A stretch of 29,563 bases of DNA from Paenibacillus sp. JCM 18996. Lineage in GTDB: Bacteria > Bacillota > Bacilli > Paenibacillales > NBRC-103111. A model generated the notes under the pieces. That model saw only the letters and a program-made list of their open reading frames with translations. It was not told the origin of the DNA and searched no databases. Each line of letters opens with the position of its first letter. Within the stretch, counting starts at the first letter, position 1. Below, in pieces: positions 9,629 through 18,423 of the stretch. Made by a program: the position numbers and the translations under genes. The stretch is taken from contig BBFE01000045.1 in assembly GCA_001313085.1 (NCBI GenBank), positions 1 to 29,563 of the forward strand. The letters are read 5' to 3'.

Positions 9629-10434
9629 TTGCCGAAGATAGAGGTTATGTTAGCGGACGATAACAGGGAATTCATTAATCTTTTATGTGAATTTATCGAT
9701 GAACAAGAAGATATGCAAGTGGTCAGCGCAGTGTACAACGGCAACGATGTTCTGCGATATATCGAGGAGCAAAAAAAAGGTGCCCGATATTCTTATTCTG
9801 GACATTATTATGCCGCATTTGGACGGTTTGGGCGTGCTCGAGAGGCTGCGTGAGATGGACATTAATCCGCAGCCCAAAATCATTATGCTGACAGCCTTCG
9901 GACAAGAAAACATTACGCAAAAAAGCGGTGCAATTAGGCGCTTCCTACTATATACTGAAGCCTTTCGATATGGAAGTGCTTACGAACCGGATCCGGCAGC
10001 TTGTGCAGAAGGATACCTCGTTTACAACTTCTTCAATGCCTTCGGCTTCCAAAGCGAATGTGGTGCCTATGACCAAGGGTAAGAACCTGGACGCGAACAT
10101 AACCAGTATTATCCACGAAATTGGCGTGCCAGCCATATCAAAGGCTACCAGTATCTGCGTGAAGCGATCACGATGGTATACAACAACATCGAGATCCTGG
10201 GAGCGATCACCAAGACACTGTATCCGGCAATAGCGGAAAAAATACAAGACGACTCCAAGCCGGGTGGAACGGGCTATACGCCACGCGATAGAAGTCGCCT
10301 GGACGCGCGGCAATATCGACAGCATCAGTTTTATTTTCGGCTACACGATCAATATCAGCAAATCCAAACCGACCAATAGCGAGTTCATTGCAATGGTTGC
10401 GGACAAGCTGCGAATCGAACACAAGGTGTCCTGA
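9629..10434 (+). CDS. spo0A: Sporulation master response regulator Spo0A (frameshifted)
   Basis: Phosphorelay output regulator that commits cells to sporulation. The start is TTG 9629, eight bases after AAGGAGG (9614-9620). The receiver domain has D10/D11 (MLADDN), phospho-acceptor D58 (LILDIIMP), T88 (MLTAFG) and K110 (ILKPFD). After a variable linker the C-terminal effector domain has the DNA-recognition region [21 protein letters not shown] and sigma-A-contacting region. Breaks: 8 As instead of 7 (9771-9778, EQKKVPDIL), 6 As instead of 5 (near 9919, [10 protein letters not shown]), a missing C near 10131 ([11 protein letters not shown]), and 6 As instead of 5 near 10239 ([11 protein letters not shown]). 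Repaired length is 267 aa, the same as B. subtilis Spo0A. Confidence 0.95.
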
Positions 10435-10564
10435 ATGAAAGGGCAGTCGCCGCATCCAGTGCTTTTGCTTCCCGCTCCAGATAAAATCAGTCCCATAAGG
10501 CATAGTAAACATAAGATGCAGTCTTCTATGGACTAATGACGTGCTGTGGAGCGGGCAGGTGCTT

Positions 10565-11347
10565 ATGAACGATTTTGACCGATACGGGTTTCTGGGGGAG
10601 CAGATCGATGTGCTGATGGCACCCGTCCTTGAGCGCAACGCGGCGTATTACTCCCTGATCGAAGAGCTCAATGTTTTCTGCAATGAAGTGAAGAACAGAA
10701 TTATCGTCAACCCTGATGATGTACGTTCAGCGATAGCCTCCATGCTTTTTTTTCTCAAAATATCGAACGGTTTTCAAGCCATCGTACTTTTAAGCAAAAA
10801 AAGGGCTGGGCGTCGAGTGCATTATACTTACACGTTCCCTTCTGGAGGTTACCTTTCCGCTGCGCATCCTTTCCTTGGAAGAAAATTTCGCACGGCAGTT
10901 CGTCTTGACGGAGAAGGCCAAGCAGCTGAGGCTTCTGAACGTGATCATAAACAACAAAGAGGCGTTTTCGCCTTATATTTCCGAGTTCGCAGAAGAGCTC
11001 CGAGTTCAGCTGAGAGCGGATATCGAGAGTAAGCAGATCCGCACTTTCACCGTCGAAGAGCTGGCCAAGAGAGCGAACATGCACCATTTTTACCAATTGG
11101 CGTACCGGCATTTCAGCGAAGAAGTGCACACGACGGTCAAATCGCTGGAAAGCTACGTCGTCTCTGATGAACACGGGTATATCCAGACGTTTGAAAAGGG
11201 GCCTCAGCTGTTTGAAGTGAATGAATTTAATACCGCCGCTTTCTGCCTGCTGATCGCCTGGAGAGCATTAACGATATTCTGCAGATGGGGCTCGAGGCCA
11301 AGATTAAAAGCTTCGAGGACAGGATCCTGGGCCTTTCCTTGCCGTGA
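10565..11347 (+). CDS. DUF5677-like protein (frameshifted)
   Basis: About 260 aa after repair, cytoplasmic and largely helical. The segment FQAIVLLSKKGLGVECIILTRSLLE, residues about 72-96, resembles the DUF5677 core in which a helix pair with an RSLLE motif follows a Gly-rich turn; downstream are Glu/Lys-rich helices and the tail EAKIKSFEDRILGLSLP. Function is unknown. ATG 10565 follows AGGTG. Breaks: an extra A in the 7-A run near 10796-10802, and a missing C near 11257 (LLIALESINDILQMG). The 8-T run near 10746 stays in frame but may hold an extra Phe. It lies 130 bases after spo0A, a position not occupied by this gene in B. subtilis. Confidence 0.6.
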
Positions 11348-11398
11348 ATCTAAAAAAAATCCGCACAACCCGGAGCAGGCGGAAGCGGCCGTCGGCTA

Positions 11399-11673
11399 TT
11401 ATTTGGGCAGCCCGGTTTTTTTTGATCGCTTGGTCGGCAATCGTGTTCATGTACGTCTTCATGCAGTTGCAAAGGAAATCCTTCTTGCAGACAGGACAAG
11501 GCTCCACTAAAAGACGGCTGATGTGGCTGGCGCGGATTCCCTGCTCCTCATCTGTTTCAAATGTTACGCGGCAGACGCTGCGGTCTTCGAGCTTCGTTAC
11601 AACTTCGAATAATCCGTTCTTTTTTGTTATTGCTGACGATTTGCGCATCTCTGACGACTGGTTTATATGCCAC
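11399..11673 (-). CDS. Small Cys-rich protein with CPxC...CxC motif, unknown function
   Basis: Reading the minus strand, AAGGAGG (11688-11682) sits eight bases before a GTG start at 11673. Two breaks, both extra bases in A runs (T runs on the plus strand near 11617-11622 and 11415-11422), must be removed; the product is then about 90 aa: MAYKPVVRDAQIVSNNKKNG, then FEVVTKLEDRSVCRVTFETDEEQG, ISRLLVEPCPVCKKDFLCNC and a helical end ADQAIKKTGLPK with TAA at 11399-11401. The Cys pattern CPVC-x5-CNC suggests a metal site. It is convergent with the DUF5677-like gene. I do not recognise the family; the strong ribosome binding site and clean repaired end argue that it is real. Confidence 0.65.
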
Positions 11674-11938
11674 TGGGGTAGCCTCCTTAGACCATTCCAA
11701 AAGTTAATCTTAGGCAAAGTATATAGAATTACTTCCTTGTCTGCAAGTGCCGGCGTTGCACGGCGGGCGATCAGACCCTTTGCTCTCCGGAGCGGTCGAT
11801 AAAAAAAACAAGCAGTTGACCGCGTTACGAATCATTTTATTTGCCAATAATGAAATTTGTACGTTCTATCATGTACAAGAGTTACAGGACGCGATTCGCT
11901 GAACCGGATCGGATCCATTGATAGGGCAGCAATTTTTT

Positions 11939-12658
11939 ATGATGGAAGCAGGTTTGGAACATGGCAAAAAAACCAAAGTTTCGGTCGTTGTCCCCGCCTG
12001 GAACGAGGAAGACACGATCATGGCCACCCTTGAAGCGGTGAGGCGCCTGGCGTCCGACGATCCGTATTTCGATTATGAGCTGATCGTTGTGGATGACTGC
12101 AGCTCCGATCAAACCTTTATTCTGGCTATACCTTGGGTGGACTTGCTGGTCAAGCATACGCAGAATCAAGGCAAAGCCGCGGCTTTGACGACAGGATGGA
12201 AAAGGGCGCGAGGGGAGTACATTGTGTTTCTGGACGCGGATGTGGGCTGTTCGGCTTTTCATCTGTCCGGTCTTCTTCAGCCGATCCATGAAGATATGGC
12301 GGATATCGCGGTCGCCCGTGTTCCGGTCCGCAGGAGCAGCAGGTTCAGCTTTGCAGCTAACCTGGCCCGTGAAGGAGTATTTCAGCTAAGCGGGTTCCGT
12401 TCCACAGCGATGATATCGGGTCCGATCGCCGTCAAAGCCACGGTGATGAACAGCATCGGCAGGCTGGAGGACGGCTATGGCACCGGGGTGGCATTAATGA
12501 TCGACAGCATCAGGCGGGGCTATCGTGTAGCGGAGATGGATTTGCCTTTCAGCAGCAAGGAAAGAATGAGGAATTGGAACGGTATCCCTCATATGGGCAG
12601 GCAGATGTATGATGTAGGCAAGACGCTTTGGAGCCGGTGGCGGAACCCGGTTTCTTAG
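11939..12658 (+). CDS. Family 2 glycosyltransferase
   Basis: Cytoplasmic GT-A type glycosyltransferase of about 240 aa without transmembrane segments. Visible motifs: VSVVVPAWNEEDTIMATLEAV (nucleotide-binding first strand), YELIVVDDCSSDQTF, NQGKAAALTTGWKRARGEYIVFLDADVG (DxD-type metal site) and a C-terminal acceptor half with LEDGYGTGVALMIDSIRRGYRVAEMDL. The sugar and acceptor cannot be told; the EDGYGTGVAL block resembles undecaprenyl/dolichyl-phosphate-type transferases of the same clan. The start is ambiguous: ATG 11939/11942 are in frame as written, but if the 7-A run near 11966 holds two extra As, ATG 11961 would give MAKTKVSVVVPAW. A terminator follows. Confidence 0.8.
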   Translation: MMEAGLEHGKKTKVSVVVPAWNEEDTIMATLEAVRRLASDDPYFDYELIVVDDCSSDQTFILAIPWVDLLVKHTQNQGKAAALTTGWKRARGEYIVFLDADVGCSAFHLSGLLQPIHEDMADIAVARVPVRRSSRFSFAANLAREGVFQLSGFRSTAMISGPIAVKATVMNSIGRLEDGYGTGVALMIDSIRRGYRVAEMDLPFSSKERMRNWNGIPHMGRQMYDVGKTLWSRWRNPVS

Positions 12659-12685
12659 CCTTTCCCCCATATTGCAACCGAGACT

Positions 12686-12720
12686 AAAGACAGACGGGGC
12701 AGCCCGAGCTGTCTTTTTTT
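12686..12720 (+). terminator. Rho-independent terminator after the glycosyltransferase gene
   Basis: Outer stem AAAGACAG (12686-12693)/CTGTCTTT (12709-12716) with an inner GGGC/GCCC pairing, then a T run. Confidence 0.8.
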
Positions 12721-12739
12721 GAATGTTAAAGAGATGCAT

Positions 12740-13012
12740 TTACCGTTTTTTTTCTTTTTTTTGTCGAAAGCGCGGCGCTACATAGTTTCTCCTCCGGTCT
12801 CTGTAGAATGTCCAGCCCCCGATAAAAGCTACGCCTGCAGCGAACAGCGCCAGACCCAAGGCCAATTTGCCCCATTGGATATGCGGATCGTTGTTTGCCG
12901 CGCCAAACTGGTTGAACCAGGCGTCCTTCATCGTCACAAACCCGTATGTAGCCATCAGGCCGGGGACCACGAGCAGCAGTATGGCTATTAATCTTTGAAT
13001 TACCAGCTTCAT
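12740..13012 (-). CDS. yqzF: DUF2627 family membrane protein (YqzF-like)
   Basis: A 90-aa protein with two membrane segments: LIAILLLVVPGLMATYGFVTMKD (residues about 8-30) and LALGLALFAAGVAFIGGWTFYRD (about 50-72), followed by a basic tail RRRNYVAPRF. The N-terminal RLIAILLLVVPG and the C-terminal GWxxxRDRRRN are typical of DUF2627; function unknown. It is divergent from lpdV, the same neighbourhood (yqzF beside the bkd operon) as in B. subtilis. A GGGAGG ribosome binding site precedes the ATG on the minus strand. The very Lys-rich last residues fall in two 8-A runs and may be lengthened by errors. Confidence 0.85.
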   Translation of the reverse strand: MKLVIQRLIAILLLVVPGLMATYGFVTMKDAWFNQFGAANNDPHIQWGKLALGLALFAAGVAFIGGWTFYRDRRRNYVAPRFRQKKEKKR

Positions 13013-13040
13013 CTATGGGCCTCCCCATGTATTTGCCATT

Positions 13041-13169
13041 TTCCCGGGGCTCCCGCAAAGTAATCGGATTTCGCTCCGAAGCTTCACTTCACTTTGTGGG
13101 GTTTCTTCCCGGGGCTCCCCGCAAAGTAATCGGATTTCGCTCCGAAGCTTCACTTCACTTTGTGGGGTT
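13041..13169. repeat. Tandem pair of 63/64-bp hairpin-forming repeats
   Basis: Two nearly identical units, 13041-13103 and 13106-13169, differ mainly by one C (CTCCCG versus CTCCCCG). Each unit has an outer inverted repeat CCCCGCAAAGT/ACTTTGTGGGG, an inner TCGGA/TCCGA and a central GAAGCTTC palindrome, so each can fold into a long hairpin. They lie between the divergent DUF2627 gene and lpdV. The look is that of a REP- or MITE-like element; I have an impression, not checked, that similar repeats are common in Paenibacillus genomes. Confidence 0.85.
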
Positions 13170-13287
13170 ATGATAATGATAACTGCCGCTATGGGGAAAG
13201 TCTATTGCAAAAGAACGACTATTTTTTTCTGAGACGGCAAAAAAAGGTACAATAGAGGCATTGATATTTTTTAGGGGGCATTCATAC

Positions 13288-14712
13288 ATGAACAAAACAT
13301 ACGATATTGTCGTGCTGGGAGGCGGGACCGGAGGGTACCTTGCAGCGATTCGCGCGGCTCAATTGGGGAAATCTGTGGCCATAGTGGAACGGGACAAGCT
13401 GGGAGGGACCTGTCTGCACCGCGGCTGCATACCAAGCAAAGCGCTGCTGAGGAGCGCCGAAGTCCACGCTACTGTTCTGAAGGCTGAGGAATACGGAGTA
13501 GTCGCGTCGGGCGTGCAGCTGGATTTCAAAAAAAGTACAGGAACGGAAAAAAAACCAGGTGGTGGAGCAGCTTCATACCGGAGTTCAGTATTTGATGAAA
13601 AAAAGCACAAAATCGAAGTGTTCCGCGGCAACGGCCGGATCATCGGGCCTTCCATCTTTGCTCCCAAGAGTGGGGCAGTAGCCGTGGAACTGCAGGACGG
13701 GGAAGTGGAAACGCTGCTGTCCGCCAATTTGATTATCGCTACGGGATCAAGGCCCCGGGAGCTGCAAGGACTTCGCTCGGACGGAACTCATGTGCTGAAC
13801 AGCGATCAAGCACTGCAGCTGGAGGAGCTTCCGGAGTCGATCCTCATTATAGGAGGCGGTGTAATCGGAGTGGAGTGGGCTTCGATGCTGAACGATTTTG
13901 GCGTTAAAGTCACGGTTGTAGAAGCGGCTGACCGGCTGATCCCTCAGGAGGACAAGGAAGTCTCCAGGGAATTGGAGCGAATGCTGTCAAAACGGGGAGT
14001 CCGCATCATTACGAATGCGGCTGTTATTACGGAAACTTTCGCCGCGGGAGAAGGAACGATTTCCATCACGGCTCAGCGGCAAGGAGAGAAGCTGGAGCTT
14101 GAAGCGGCGAAAATCCTGGTCTCCGTAGGCCGTCAGGGCAATGTGGAAGGAATCGGCTTGGAAAACACGGATATTAAAGTGGACAATGGGACAATCAAGG
14201 TAAACGCCCGGCTTCAAACGGCGGAATCGCACATATATGCCATCGGCGACGTCATCGGAGGCCTGCAGCTGGCCCATGTCGCCGGGCACGAAGGGATAGC
14301 CGCGGTCGAGCATATTTGCGGCGGCTCGCCGCATCCCTACAGCCCGCACCTGGTGCCAAGATGCGTGTATACCCGGCCGGAAACGGCGAGCTCGGTTGGA
14401 CCGAGGACGAAGCCCGGGAGAAGGGGCTGCGGCTGAAGGTCGGAAAGTTTCCGTTTCAAGCTGTTGGAAAAGCCCTTGTATACGGTGAAGCCGGCGGGTT
14501 CGTGAAGGTCGTCGCGGATGCGGACAGCAACGACATTCTCGGCGTCCATATGATCGGCAGCCATGTGACGGATTTGATTTCCGAGGCCGCCTTGGCCGCG
14601 CTGCTTGACGCGGCCGCTTGGGAAGTGGGGCAGACGATCCACTCACCCCACCTTGTCCGAGGCGATCGGAGAAGCTATGCTTGCGGTGGACGGCCGGGCG
14701 ATGGGCATATAG
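13288..14712 (+). CDS. lpdV: Dihydrolipoyl dehydrogenase, E3 of branched-chain 2-oxoacid dehydrogenase (frameshifted)
   Basis: FAD flavoprotein that reoxidises the dihydrolipoyl groups of BkdB, passing electrons to NAD+. N-terminal FAD site VVLGGGTGGYLAAIRAAQLG; redox disulfide GGTCLHRGCIPSKALL; NAD site IIGGGVIGVEWASMLNDFG; second FAD motif HIYAIGDVIGG; C-terminal dimer domain with GQTIHPHPTLSEAIGEA and the His-Glu pair. Start ATG 13288 follows AGGGGGCATTC. Breaks: extra As near 13529-13535, 13550-13557 (in frame, +3) and 13598-13604, which put residues about 80-105 out of frame (should read FKKVQERKNQVVEQLHTGVQYLMKKH in pieces); a missing G near 14391 (TASVGWTEDEA); two missing Cs near 14640. 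Total 475 codons matches LpdV. A weak TACAAT (13248-13253) may be its -10. Confidence 0.92.
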
Positions 14713-14754
14713 GTGCGCATCGCAACGCTCACTGAACGGGATTTTTTTTTGAAA

Positions 14755-14783
14755 TTGTCATCATACCCAAAAAAGTTTATAAT
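14755..14783 (+). promoter_or_regulatory. Strong sigma-A promoter for bkdAA-bkdAB-bkdB
   Basis: TTGTCA (14755-14760), spacer of exactly 17, TATAAT (14778-14783). It lies between lpdV and bkdAA, so the E1/E2 genes can be transcribed without lpdV. In B. subtilis the bkd operon is instead driven by a sigma-54 promoter upstream of ptb. Confidence 0.8.
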
Positions 14784-14846
14784 AAGCCTATAGAGTCAAG
14801 TCTTAGGACCAAGTCTTAATGAAACGAATTGAAGGAGGCTGGATTC

Positions 14847-15865
14847 ATGTCCGTCGGTCAATTGGTTAAACACAGAAAGCTGGGTTTATCTGACGAGCAA
14901 GCGGTAGAAATGTACCGCACCATGATGAGGGCGCGCAAGTACGACGAAAGGGCACATATGCTGCAAAGATCGGGCAAGGTCGTGTTCCACGTTTCCGGAA
15001 TCGGCCAGGAGGCCGCGCAGGCGGGAGCCGCTTTCGCATTGGATAAAGGCAAAGACTATCTCCTTCCTTATTATCGCGATTACGCATTTGTTCTGGCGTT
15101 CGGCATGACGATGAGGGATCTGATGCTGGCTCTTTTTTACCAAGGCGGAAGACCCGAACAGCGGAGGGCGCCAAATGGCGGGCCATTTCAGCGACAAAAG
15201 CAGAAATATCGTGACGGGTTCAAGCCCTGTGACCACTCAAGTGCCGCACGCAGTAGGCATCGCTTTGGCTGCAAAAAATGAAGAAACAGAAATTTGTTAC
15301 GGTCACCTGCTTTGGAGAAGGCTCCAGCAACCAGGGCGACTTCCACGAAGGCTGCAATTTTGCGGGAGTTTACAAGCTTCCGGTTATTTTCATATGCCAG
15401 AACAACCAATACGCGATTTCGATGCCGAACCATAAGCAGTTTGCGGGGAGTATTTCGGAGCGGGCGATAGGGTACGGTTTCCCCGGCGTGAAGGTGGACG
15501 GCAACGATCCGCTCGAAGTTTACCGGGTCGTTAAGGAAGCCAGGGAAAGAGGGCTCGCAGGAGAAGGGCCGACTTTAATCGAGGCCGTGATGTACCGGAT
15601 CTCACCCCACTCGACGGCGGACAACGATTTGCTGTACCGGACGAAGGAAGAAGTGGACGCAAACCGAGAGAAGGACGGAATCCCGAAATACAGGCAGTAT
15701 TTGACGGCTTGCGGTCTATGGAGCGATGAGCGGGAAGAGGTTCTGCTGGAGGAAATCAAGCAGGAACTCAATGATGCGACGAAGTATGCGGATGCGGCTC
15801 CTTACCCGCAGCCGGAAGATACGCTGCTGCACGTGTATGGAAAGCCAGGGGAAGGGGTGCGGTAG
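14847..15865 (+). CDS. bkdAA: Branched-chain 2-oxoacid dehydrogenase E1 alpha (frameshifted)
   Basis: Thiamine-diphosphate-dependent E1 alpha subunit, decarboxylating the 2-oxoacids of Val, Leu and Ile, feeding branched-chain fatty acid primers. ATG 14847 follows GAAGGAGG. Motifs: GIGQEAAQAGAAFAL, LPYYRDYAFVLAFGM, DPNSGGRQMAGHFSDKS, and the TPP/Mg motif FGEGSSNQGDFHEGCNFAGVYKLPVIFICQNNQYAIS; the phosphorylation-loop equivalent YRISPHSTADND follows. Breaks: 6 Ts instead of 5 near 15133-15138 (LFTKAEDPNSGG) and 6 As instead of 5 near 15272-15277 (ALAAKMKKQKFVTV). Repaired length 338 aa. The stop abuts the bkdAB ATG. Confidence 0.92.
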
Positions 15866-16843
15866 ATGGCGGTTATATCTTATTTGGAAGCGATCCGCTC
15901 GGCGATGGAGGAAGAGATGGAGCGGGACGGCAATGTGTTCGTCCTCGGGGAAGACATCGCCAAAGGCGGGGTGAATAACTCCACGGTCGGGCTGCTTGGC
16001 AAATTCGGCGAGGAGCGGGTGCTTGACGCGCCTTTGGCCGAATCCGCCATCGCCGGCGTGGCGATCGGAGCGGCGATGTACGGCATGCGCCGGTAGCCGA
16101 AATGCAGTTTGCCGATTTCATCTTTCCGGCAGCCAATCAAATCATCAGCGAAGCGGCCAAAATCCGCTACCGCTCCAACAACGACTGGTCGTGCCCTATT
16201 GTGGTGCGTGCGCCGTACGGCGCGACGGGTGCCGGGGCGCTATATCACTCCCAGAGTCCCGAATCGGTATTCTTCGGCACCCCGGGGCTCAAGATCGTGG
16301 CACCGTCGAATCCCTACGACGCCAAGGGCTTGATGAAATCGGCCATCCGCGATAACGATCCTGTCTTATACTTCGAACATAAGAAGTGCTATCTCGGCGT
16401 AACCGGAGAAATCCCCGACGAAGACTATACCGTTCCGATCGGCGTAGCGATGTCAAGCGGGAGGCTCGGACATTACCGTCATCTCCTACGGATTGACGGT
16501 GCAGTATGCACTTCAAGCCGCCGAGGAGCTGGCGGGCGAGGGCATCAGCGCGCATGTCCTCGATCTGCGCACGCTACAGCCTTTGGACCGCGAGGCGGTG
16601 CTGAAAGCGGCGGCCAAGACGGGCAAGGTGCTGATTGTGCATGAGGACAACAAGACAGGGGGAGTCGGCGCGGAAGTGGCGGCCATTATCGCGGAGGAGC
16701 TGTTGTTTGACCTGGACGCTCCCATCATGCGATTGTGCGCCCCGGACGTTCCTGCGGTGGGCTCCAACCCGGTGATGGAGAAATTTTTCCTGATCTCTAA
16801 AGACAAACTGGTGGAAGCCATGCGCAGCCTGGCGCTATACTAG
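15866..16843 (+). CDS. bkdAB: Branched-chain 2-oxoacid dehydrogenase E1 beta (frameshifted)
   Basis: E1 beta subunit forming the alpha2beta2 decarboxylase with BkdAA. Motifs: [70 protein letters not shown] (joined after repair), YRSNNDWSCPIVVRAPYGA, HSQSPESVFFGTPGLKIVAPS, and the transketolase C-terminal domain ISAHVLDLRTLQPLD. Breaks are all missing G/C bases: a C near 16090 (YGMRPVAEM), a G near 16447 (VADVKREG) and a G near 16465 (REGSDITVISYGLT). Repaired length 326 aa. The start directly follows the bkdAA stop, with its AGGGGAAGGGG ribosome binding site inside bkdAA. Confidence 0.92.
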
Positions 16844-16861
16844 GACAGGGAGGCAGACTGT

Positions 16862-18212
16862 ATGAGTAAACCGGCAGCACAGGGAACCCCGGTCCCGGTT
16901 CCGCATCTTGCGGAAACATTGGTGTCCGCTACGGTGGCCAAATGGCTCCGTAAGCCCGGGGACGCTGTGGAACAGTATGATGTAATATGCGAATTAATTA
17001 CGGATAAAGTAAACGTGGAGATGCCTTCGCCGGTAGCTGGCGTTATTACTTCGATCCTGGTGGAAGAAGGCGGAACGGCTATGGTCGGCGAAGCGATCTG
17101 CTACATTCAGGAGCAGGGCGGTTCGTCCGTCGTGCCGGCGTCCACCGGCGGCGCGGACGTGGCCGCTGCTAAGACGCCATCCGCCGCCGAATCGGACGGG
17201 GGGATCAGTCGATGAGAAGCCGCTACTCTCCTTCCGTGCTTAAGCTTGCAGCGGAGCATGGGATTGAGCTGGACTGGCTGCAGGGCTCCGGGCTGGGCGG
17301 CAGAATCACGCGCAAGGATGTGGAGCAGGCGGTCGCAAGCGGCACATACCGCAAAGCGCCTGTGGCCACGGCTGCCGCAGCAGTGCCGGCTCTGGCGCAG
17401 GCGCCGCTCACCCTGCCGGAGAATGCCCCTTCTATCCCGGTTCGTACTACTGGCATCCATTTGTCGGAGAACCCGCCGCTTCCGAAAATCGAAGTGGAAG
17501 CACGGGCGATACCGCCAATGAATATTTCATTGACATTACGCCGATCCGCCATACGATTGCGAGCAGGATGAGGCAGAGCGTGTCGGAAATCCCGCACGCC
17601 TGGATGATGGTCGAAGTCGACGTGACGAACCTGGTCCAGCTAAGGAACAAGGTGAAGGACGAGTTCATGAAGCGCGAAGGAGTCAACCTGACTTACCTGG
17701 CTTTCATGATCAAAGCCGTAGTCAGCGCGATGAAAGATTATCCGATCATGAATTCCGTGTGGGGCGTAGACAAGATCATAGTGAAAAGAGACATCAACAT
17801 CTCTCTGGCAGTGGGCACGGAGGACTTCGTCCTGACCCCGGTCATCAAGAAGGCGGACCAGAAAAATATCGCCGGATTGGCCAGGGAAATCGACGAATTG
17901 ACAAAGAAGGCGCGCAACGGCAAGCTTTCGTTGAACGATATGCAGGGCGGCACGTTTACCGTGAACAACACCGGCTCGTTCGGTTCGATCCTGTCTTACC
18001 CGATCATCAATTATCCGCAGGCGGCTATCGTCACTTTCGAATCGATCGTGAAGAAGCCGGTTGTCATCCAGGATATGATCGCGGTGCGTTCTATGGCGAA
18101 CCTGTGCTTATCGTTGGACCACCGAATTCTGGACGGCGTCATTTGCGGACGTTTCCTGCAGCGGGTCAAAGAAAACCTCGAGAGCTATACGCTGGAAACC
18201 AAGCTTTATTAA
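16862..18212 (+). CDS. bkdB: Branched-chain 2-oxoacid dehydrogenase E2, lipoamide acyltransferase (frameshifted)
   Basis: E2 core of the complex. The lipoyl domain (residues about 8-85) has the lipoylated Lys in ITDKVNVEMPSP; an Ala-rich linker leads to the E3-binding domain RYSPSVLKLAAEHGIELDWLQGSGLGGRITRKDVEQAV; another Ala/Pro linker leads to the catalytic domain, with NINISLAVGT-like core strands and the acyltransferase His in SLDHRILDG. Breaks: a G-run contraction at 17187-17192 (DGGDQSMRSRYSPSV) and a missing G near 17506 (EARGDTANEYFIDITPIRH). As written there is TGA overlapping ATG at 17211-17214, imitating a gene split, but homologues are single proteins and the repaired length, 450 aa, is normal. 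AGGGAGG precedes ATG 16862. Confidence 0.92.
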
Positions 18213-18222
18213 GCTCCCCGGA

Positions 18223-18324
18223 TCACGAGAGAAACAGATTCAAGCTGAACAGCAGCGTCGAAGCCAGCATGATGATAAGCATGGTATAAATAACGATTTT
18301 AAACAGAACACTTTTATTGTTCAT
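18223..18324 (-). CDS. prli42: Stressosome-associated membrane miniprotein Prli42-like
   Basis: A 33-aa single-span membrane peptide: MNNKSVLFKIVIYTMLIIML, then ASTLLFSLNLFLS. ATG 18324 on the minus strand follows AAAGGAGA with a 9-base spacer. The pattern of a short basic start (MxNKxxxK), a hydrophobic VIYxMLIxMLxSTLL core and a short hydrophobic end matches Prli42, the Listeria miniprotein that ties the stressosome to the membrane. It is convergent with bkdB, 10 bases from its stop, and divergent from the downstream peptidase gene. Assignment is from motif memory; whether this genome has a stressosome cannot be seen here. Confidence 0.7.
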   Translation of the reverse strand: MNNKSVLFKIVIYTMLIIMLASTLLFSLNLFLS

Positions 18325-18423
18325 TACAACGAATCTCCTTTACGCGTTACTATCTCTATTCTAGCCAATCAAGCAGCAAGCTTGCAAACATTCTAACCTG
18401 CAAAAGCAGTTGGAGGACAGTCT

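Noticed and set aside
13169..13183. TGATAATGATAA resembling part of a Fur box upstream of lpdV
   Set aside because: Only about two of three hexamers match, the second half of the palindrome is absent, and the bkd genes have no obvious iron link.
17205..17216. Apparent split of bkdB into separate lipoyl and catalytic genes by an ATGA overlap
   Set aside because: A second break further on and the G-run contraction at 17187-17192 show this is the same indel pattern; repaired, it is one 450-aa E2.
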